From assembly GCA_027596195.1 (NCBI GenBank), contig JADGJG010000944.1, positions 1 to 10,635 on the forward strand: a DNA stretch of 10,635 nt, given 5' to 3'. Source of the stretch: Podochytrium sp. JEL0797. Lineage: Eukaryota; Chytridiomycota; Chytridiomycetes; Chytridiales; Chytriomycetaceae. The position numbers and the translations under genes are program-made. Position 1 is the first letter of the stretch, and each line of letters begins with the position of its first letter. This document shows positions 6,443-10,635 of this stretch, in pieces. A model generated the notes under the pieces. That model was not told the DNA's origin. It was given only the letters and a program-made list of their open reading frames with translations, and made no database searches.

Positions 6443-8032
6443 TCACGCCCACGACAACCCGTAATCACACACAGTCGCACAAACCCCATTTACCTGCGCA
6501 CTCGCACACCCAATGGTCTGATACGGCACGGCAAACCCAACCACGTTCGTGAAATGTCCAGCATCCGGGTTCGCTGGGTCCTGACCCATCGCTTCATTCG
6601 TGACCCAGCCGAAATAGGCTTCCGTGCAGCTGCATTGGCCGAGGTACAGGTTCTGATTTTGGGTTTTGTTGTTGCGCGTGTGTAAAGTCTTGTTTAGAGG
6701 TGTGGTAAAGAGGAACGCAGTTGGCTCACCTGGCCCCAGGCATACCCACTTCCCGACTGAGTGTGACACTCACTGCACCCGTTCGAGGCGGCATAGTTGG
6801 CCGAATACGCCGCGTATTGGACAAGGTTCGCGTCCCATTGGAGGTCCCACACTCCCCCGTTATAGTGCTGTCGCGCATAGTTGGCAAGAGCAGTGCATTC
6901 GATGGAGGGGTCTTGACCCGCGTAGTTGGGGGGGGTGTCGGTTGCGCCGTATTGAGCACAGGGGCCGAGGGTTCCGTCGATTTGGTTGCAGGGTGGGTTT
7001 TGGGGGGGTGGGGGAGGGGGGGGTGGGGGTGGTGGGGCGGGAGCGTCAGTGGTGGTTTCGGGGGATGCGGCGGTTTGGGTTTCGGAGGCCGCAGGGTCAG
7101 TTCCGGAGACGGTAGGAGACGCTGTGGTGGAGGCGGGTAGTGTGGTTGTGGTAGAGTTGGAAGTCATTGTTGCGTTTTTGGGCTTGAGTGGGACGAATGG
7201 TCTGTTTTTGTGGGATTGAGAAGGGATTAATGAGAAACGCAGAGGGAAATTCAATGCAGAGGGCGAAAGGAATATTACCCAACGACATCGGGTCTGTTGG
7301 AAGATCCCTGACCCGGGAGTGTGATTTGCTTCAAGGTTGTGCCGTTGAAAGCAGTGCCAGAATCGTCCTGGAACACGGAAGACGCGACGCAGACAACCAC
7401 GGGCTTCCAGATCAAGTTGCGGGCGTCAGAGCAGTCCACGTACGGGTTTTGGTTGTTGAGTTCCACGAACGCGTTCAGCGACCTAAAATTTTGGTTTGAA
7501 TAATAGCACGTTTTAAAAATTTGTGAATGCACTCACATGGAGAACTGGAGAGCAATGTCACTGCAGGCTTGGCCGTTGATCGCAGTCACCTGGTAGGTGA
7601 AATTGCACTGCGTCGCTTGCTGCGACATTCCGCTTCCTCTGCAAGGAAGGCACTTAGAATGATTTGAATGAACAGATGTGCTGGTATCGGGGGTACCTGT
7701 GCCCTTTCACGCCCTGTGTTTGAATCAATAAATCTGTTAGAGAGGGCAATCAATGTCAAACACACGGCCAGGGCTTTTCATCTTCAGCCGCGTATCCGCT
7801 CTCTATGGAAGAGTTCCGTCCAAAAGCGCAACGGAGGCGGCAGCAATGGAGGCGGCCGTCAAAGGCGTGGGGTTGGGCTTGGGAGATCTGATCAAATCGG
7901 ACGATCCTCCGCCGCTCCTCTGAATAGCACAATAGTCTCTCGCTTGGTATTGGAATACCGAATACTTACAAGTCCAATGTCTTTGGCACCGACAGTTAAA
8001 GTGGCAGCCAGCCAGAGTGCAGTGCGCAGCAT
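6443..8032 (-). CDS. Secreted LysM and CAP (PR-1/SCP-like) domain protein
   Basis: Secreted protein of about 355 residues. The supported exons are 8032-7970, 7638 (or 7619)-7537, 7482-7279, 7201-6730 and 6652-6443. Exon 1 encodes a signal peptide (MLRTALWLAATLTVGA) and ends in a strong GTAAGT donor. Residues about 38-94 form one LysM with four Cys (TYQVTAINGQACSDIA, then FVELNNQNP and VVVCV), a chitin or peptidoglycan oligosaccharide-binding fold. A Ser/Thr-rich then Pro-rich linker (11 Pro at about 185-195) follows. Residues about 228-350 are a CAP domain: LQWDANL, CSECH, AWGQN, WVTNE, GHFTNVV and a Cys-rich end. Of the CAP tetrad, H275, E306 and H319 are present, but the usual GEN Glu is Q286. 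Splicing between 7969 and 7638 is uncertain. One in-frame model uses a 17-base micro-exon (about 7702-7718). The alternative splices straight to 7619 and gives 343 residues. CAP proteins bind sterols or act in wall interaction; the role here is inferred. Confidence 0.82.
6991..7042. repeat. G-rich tract encoding the polyproline linker
   Basis: The plus strand carries many closely spaced runs of three to eight G, which are the Pro codons of the LysM-CAP linker on the minus strand. The layout could support G-quadruplex formation on the non-template strand of neighbouring transcription or during replication. Confidence 0.8.
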
Positions 8033-8452
8033 GGCTTTGATTCGATTTTGGGGAATGGAATTTTTTCGGAATTTTCAGGTGGCTCGTGCCAGAAGGCTTG
8101 TCCTGGAATGGATCTCTCGGTGGAAGATTGAAATCGGGGAAGTGGATTCAATTTCATTCGCCTCCCCCCATATTTTTCATTAATAAACGAAGGGAAAGAA
8201 AAGGGAAATATAGAGAGATTCGCGTGAAAATTTTCCATTCGTCGCAAACTTTTCCAAGGGTGGTCGCAACCCGTCGCGTCATTTGAAACCATATGTTTAA
8301 AAAGCCGGTTATCTTTATGACGAGAAACATTTAATCGGCCAAAACGCAGCCAAATGCTTCATTTAGAAAAACTATATAAAAGAAATGAGCGCGCTGGAAA
8401 AAGGTGAGTTATACGGGAATTTTGGCGCACACAATTGAAGGTAATCAATTGA
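8033..8452. other. Intergenic region upstream of the LysM-CAP gene
   Basis: It contains the promoter of the LysM-CAP gene and the 3' trailer of the sugar transporter. A palindromic GAAAATTTTC lies at 8226-8235, and AATTTT/GGAATT words repeat close to the LysM-CAP start (8050-8080). No convincing TATA box or gene is visible. Confidence 0.4.
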
Positions 8453-8458
8453 TTTATT
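8453..8458 (-). terminator. Polyadenylation signal of the sugar transporter gene
   Basis: AATAAA on the minus strand, about 70 bases past the TGA at 8528-8530. Its position fits a normal 3' end. Confidence 0.7.
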
Positions 8459-8527
8459 AAGTTTGAACGTAAAAATAGGTATATCATGCAACGCAGATCC
8501 GGTTGCCAGTAACTAATAAGCACCCAA

Positions 8528-10084
8528 TCACTTCTCCTCGGGAGTTTCGACGCCTGCATCCCTCTGCACCTCTCCAAACACGGCTCCAATCTCCTCCAAT
8601 GACAATCCCTTGGTCTCTGGCACGCAGAACCACGACCACACAAACATGATGCAACAGAAGGTGAAAAAGATCCAGTAGACTTTGGGCTCGTTGTTCAAGG
8701 CCGCAAACACGTGCGGGAACCCGAAAGAGATGATGGCGTTCCAGATCCAGTTGGTCATGGTTCCGATTCCGGTTCCCTTGGCGCGGACACGCAGAGGGAA
8801 GATTTCGGACTGGTACGACCACACGACGGGGCCCCACGAGTTGGAGAAGGAGATCAAGAAGATGTAGATGGAAATGATGGCTCCCCAAGCGTATGAGTCG
8901 GACACGTTGGCAGACAGAGTGAGGAAGGTGAAAACACCGACGTGTCCGATGGCTTGTCCGAGACCTCCCCAGATGAGCAGGGTCTTGCGTCCGAATCGCT
9001 CGACTCCCCACATGGCGGGGAAAGTGGCAATAAAGTTGATGAAGGCGTTGGCGAGCGGGAAAATGATGGCAGTCTTGGAGTGGTCGAAACCCATGGAATC
9101 GAAAATCGAGGCAGAGTAGTACAGAATCACGTTGATACCAGAGAACTGCTGGAGCGTTTGGTTAACCATGGCAATGACGGTACGCCTCGTGTTGGATCCT
9201 TGGAACAGTTCAGACCAGCTCGCTTGTCCAAGAGACTTGTCGAACGCGGCGGCATCGAAAATCTCCTTGCACTCCGCAACCACATCCGGATCGTTGAGCT
9301 CAAGACCACGCAACTTGGCAATGACAACCTGGGCCTCCTCGTTACGGTCGTGGTCAGCCATCCATCTGGGGGATTCTGGGATCAAGGAGACGAGAATGAC
9401 GAGCATGGCGGCGGCAGCGACTTCCATACCGAGTGCCAAACGCCAGGTAAGGTCGCTGTATTCGTCAACGGTTGTAATGATGATGGAGTTGACACCAGTG
9501 GCAATGAAGATTCCGAGAGTGATCATGAGCTGGTAGATGGTGGTCAAACTTCCACGCGAAGCGTTGGAGGCAGTTTCGGCAATGTAGACAGGCACGACCA
9601 TGGAAGAGGTTCCGATTCCAAGACCAGAAATGACGCGTCCACAGTACATCTGGACAAGTGAGGAAGAGGAAGACTGGAGAGCACCACCAGTCGCGAAGAG
9701 ACAACCAGCCAAGAGGATGGACTTCTTGCGACCGAGTTTGTCAGCGAGGATGGAGGTGGCTCCGGCACCGAGAATACAACCGACGAGGAAAGTGGTGGTG
9801 ATCAAAGACTCGACGCTGGCCTTGGCGCTGGTGTCGATGGGCTTGTCGGCGGCATCGTACATGGGCATGCCGTTGTGCATTTCGACGAGACCGAATTGCG
9901 TTTTGAAGGAGATCATTCCGAGAATTTGGCCAATGACACCTGGGGAGGAAAAGACACATTAATAACGCGAACGAATCAAAGAAAACACTGCTGCGAACTC
10001 ACCAATTTCGTAACCGGAAATGAACCCGCCGACTCCTGCGGCGAAGCCGACAATGTAGTTGTAGGTGTTGCTACCCTTTGCCAT
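8528..10084 (-). CDS. MFS sugar transporter (HXT/STP-like)
   Basis: Predicted 497-residue hexose-type carrier of the major facilitator superfamily, in the plasma membrane. Exons are 10084-10003 and 9939-8528. The 63-base intron (GTGAGT...CCCCAG) splits the Gly of YEIG-VIGQ and is confirmed by restoration of the TM1 motif. The sugar-porter signatures are complete: DKLGRKK (94-100), PVYIAE (144-149), PESPRW (215-220), QQFSGIN (291-297), ERFGRK (341-346) and PETKGLSLEEI (468-478). The length and twelve hydrophobic segments fit the family. TM1 carries E26 where proton-coupled sugar carriers usually have Asp in GYD, so proton coupling is possible but not certain. The start is the first ATG of a short first exon in the sense AACACAATGGC. 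Upstream lie a TATA box, a CG-rich palindrome and a bZIP-type site. Substrate sugar cannot be told from sequence. Confidence 0.96.
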
Positions 10085-10128
10085 TGTGTTTTGTATGTGA
10101 TGTTTTTGTGAAAGTGGACTGCATGGGG

Positions 10129-10141
10129 CGGGGCGGCCCCG
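10129..10141. promoter_or_regulatory. CG-rich palindrome in the sugar transporter promoter
   Basis: CGGGGCGGCCCCG is a perfect 6-1-6 palindrome, about 45 bases before the transporter ATG and next to its TATA box. GCGGGG within and beside it fits the CreA/Mig1 consensus SYGGRG, which would suit glucose repression of a sugar carrier. It also resembles a GC box. Function is inferred only. Confidence 0.4.
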
Positions 10142-10148
10142 TTTTATA
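10142..10148 (-). promoter_or_regulatory. TATA box of the sugar transporter gene
   Basis: TATAAAA on the minus strand (context GTTATAAAACGG), 58 bases before the ATG at 10084. The spacing implies a leader of roughly 30 bases. Confidence 0.55.
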
Positions 10149-10514
10149 ACTTTTTAAGGTTATTGAACCCTCGCTTCGGCAAGTAATTTCATGAACTTTA
10201 CTGGAGTGAGTCACCCTCATTTCCACGTCAGATGATCAATCAACTCAGCACATTTTTTAGATCGACCAATCCTCCTAGTTGGCAGTCGAGTTGTTGCAAG
10301 ATTGCACCGTCCTCCCTTTGCCAACCAATCAAGTGAGTGGTTAATACGGATTCGTTCAGCTCACTATGTGGCGCGTCGTGGCACCGGGAATGTGAACTGG
10401 GATCGAACTCGTTTGAATTTGTAAGTGAAAGTTCGACTCTTCTTAACAACCCTTGATGCTCAATAATCGAATAATATACAAGATTGCTTAAGCGAATCCT
10501 GTCGGGCCACCGCG
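10149..10514. other. Intergenic region upstream of the sugar transporter
   Basis: This holds the distal promoter of the sugar transporter and the probable trailer of the gene at the right edge. Two CCAAT words at 10266-10270 and 10325-10329, in the same orientation, are possible HAP/NF-Y sites. No gene or RNA gene is supported. Confidence 0.4.
10207..10213. promoter_or_regulatory. AP-1/Gcn4-type bZIP site
   Basis: TGAGTCA is an exact match to the palindromic Gcn4/AP-1 consensus TGASTCA, 123 bases upstream of the sugar transporter ATG. A 7-base match can arise by chance, so this is a candidate only. Confidence 0.3.
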
Positions 10515-10635
10515 TTAGTCATCATTCTTTTGTGTCACTGCATACAAAACTGGCGTTGCGTAGGTACGGCAGACCAGCGGCTTTCCCCGTTTCACTTTCG
10601 CGAGAACCCTAGTTTCGCGCTCCGGGTTGTGTGCC
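10515..10635 (-). CDS. C-terminal end of an unidentified gene (partial)
   Basis: An open frame enters from the right edge and ends at TAA (10515-10517), giving about 39 residues. It includes NPERETRVLAKVKRGKPL and TYATPVLYAV and ends in QKNDD. The composition is protein-like and basic, and the strand agrees with every other gene in the window. No family is recognised, no poly(A) signal follows closely, and the frame is too short to exclude chance. Confidence 0.4.
   Translation of the reverse strand, partial: AHNPERETRVLAKVKRGKPLVCRTYATPVLYAVTQKNDD

Noticed and set aside
7668..8183. Plus-strand open frame of 171 codons across the 5' part of the LysM-CAP gene
   Set aside because: No motifs, and it crosses the signal-peptide exon and intron signals of the minus-strand gene.
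8942..9661. Plus-strand open frame of 239 codons opposite the sugar transporter
   Set aside because: It lies fully antisense to a well-supported MFS coding exon, has no family motifs, and arises from the codon bias of the real gene.
10385..10420. Possible tRNA on the minus strand because of a B-box-like GTTCGATCC
   Set aside because: The T-stem does not pair fully, no A box or matching acceptor strand lies at the right distance, and no cloverleaf can be drawn.
1..10635. CRISPR array, insertion sequence or phage-type system
   Set aside because: No regularly spaced repeats, transposase or terminal inverted repeats were seen, and the window is clearly intron-containing eukaryotic DNA.

Overview
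The window is eukaryotic nuclear DNA, most likely fungal. Five genes show splice signals with short introns, mostly 51-77 bases, typically GTGAGT-like donors and CTRAY branch points before CAG or TAG. Their exons rejoin conserved protein motifs in frame. AATAAA signals follow three genes and TATA boxes precede two. A 4-Cys LysM, an SLC26A11-like SulP carrier and an HXT-like sugar carrier would suit a fungus. Long G and T homopolymers and the mixed gene set make an early-diverging (chytrid-like) fungus my guess, but the sequence alone does not prove that.

Every gene I can support is on the minus strand, so the transcription order runs from high to low coordinates. From left to right: a short-chain dehydrogenase/reductase (238-1222, 3 exons) ending in SRL, a peroxisomal PTS1-type tail; a broken, near-identical copy of part of the sulfate transporter gene (1422-1567); a small tail-anchored protein with a ubiquitin-like domain and eight Cys in CxxC pairs (1665-2358, 2 exons); a tentative small hypothetical gene with FDxx tetrapeptide repeats (2831-3282); a SulP/SLC26 anion transporter with a STAS domain (3769-6104, 4 exons); a secreted LysM plus CAP (PR-1-like) protein (6443-8032, N-terminal splicing uncertain); an MFS sugar transporter (8528-10084, 2 exons); and at the right edge the probable C-terminal end of another gene (10515-10635).

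The genes do not form an evident pathway. Two are nutrient carriers (anion, sugar), one is a secreted wall- or lipid-binding type protein, one is a probable peroxisomal oxidoreductase, and one is a membrane-anchored ubiquitin-fold protein. The points most worth a second look are the 146-base direct repeat between the SulP gene and the SDR upstream region, the LysM-CAP fusion with a changed CAP tetrad residue, the UBL/8-Cys/tail-anchor architecture, and the PTS1 tail on the SDR.
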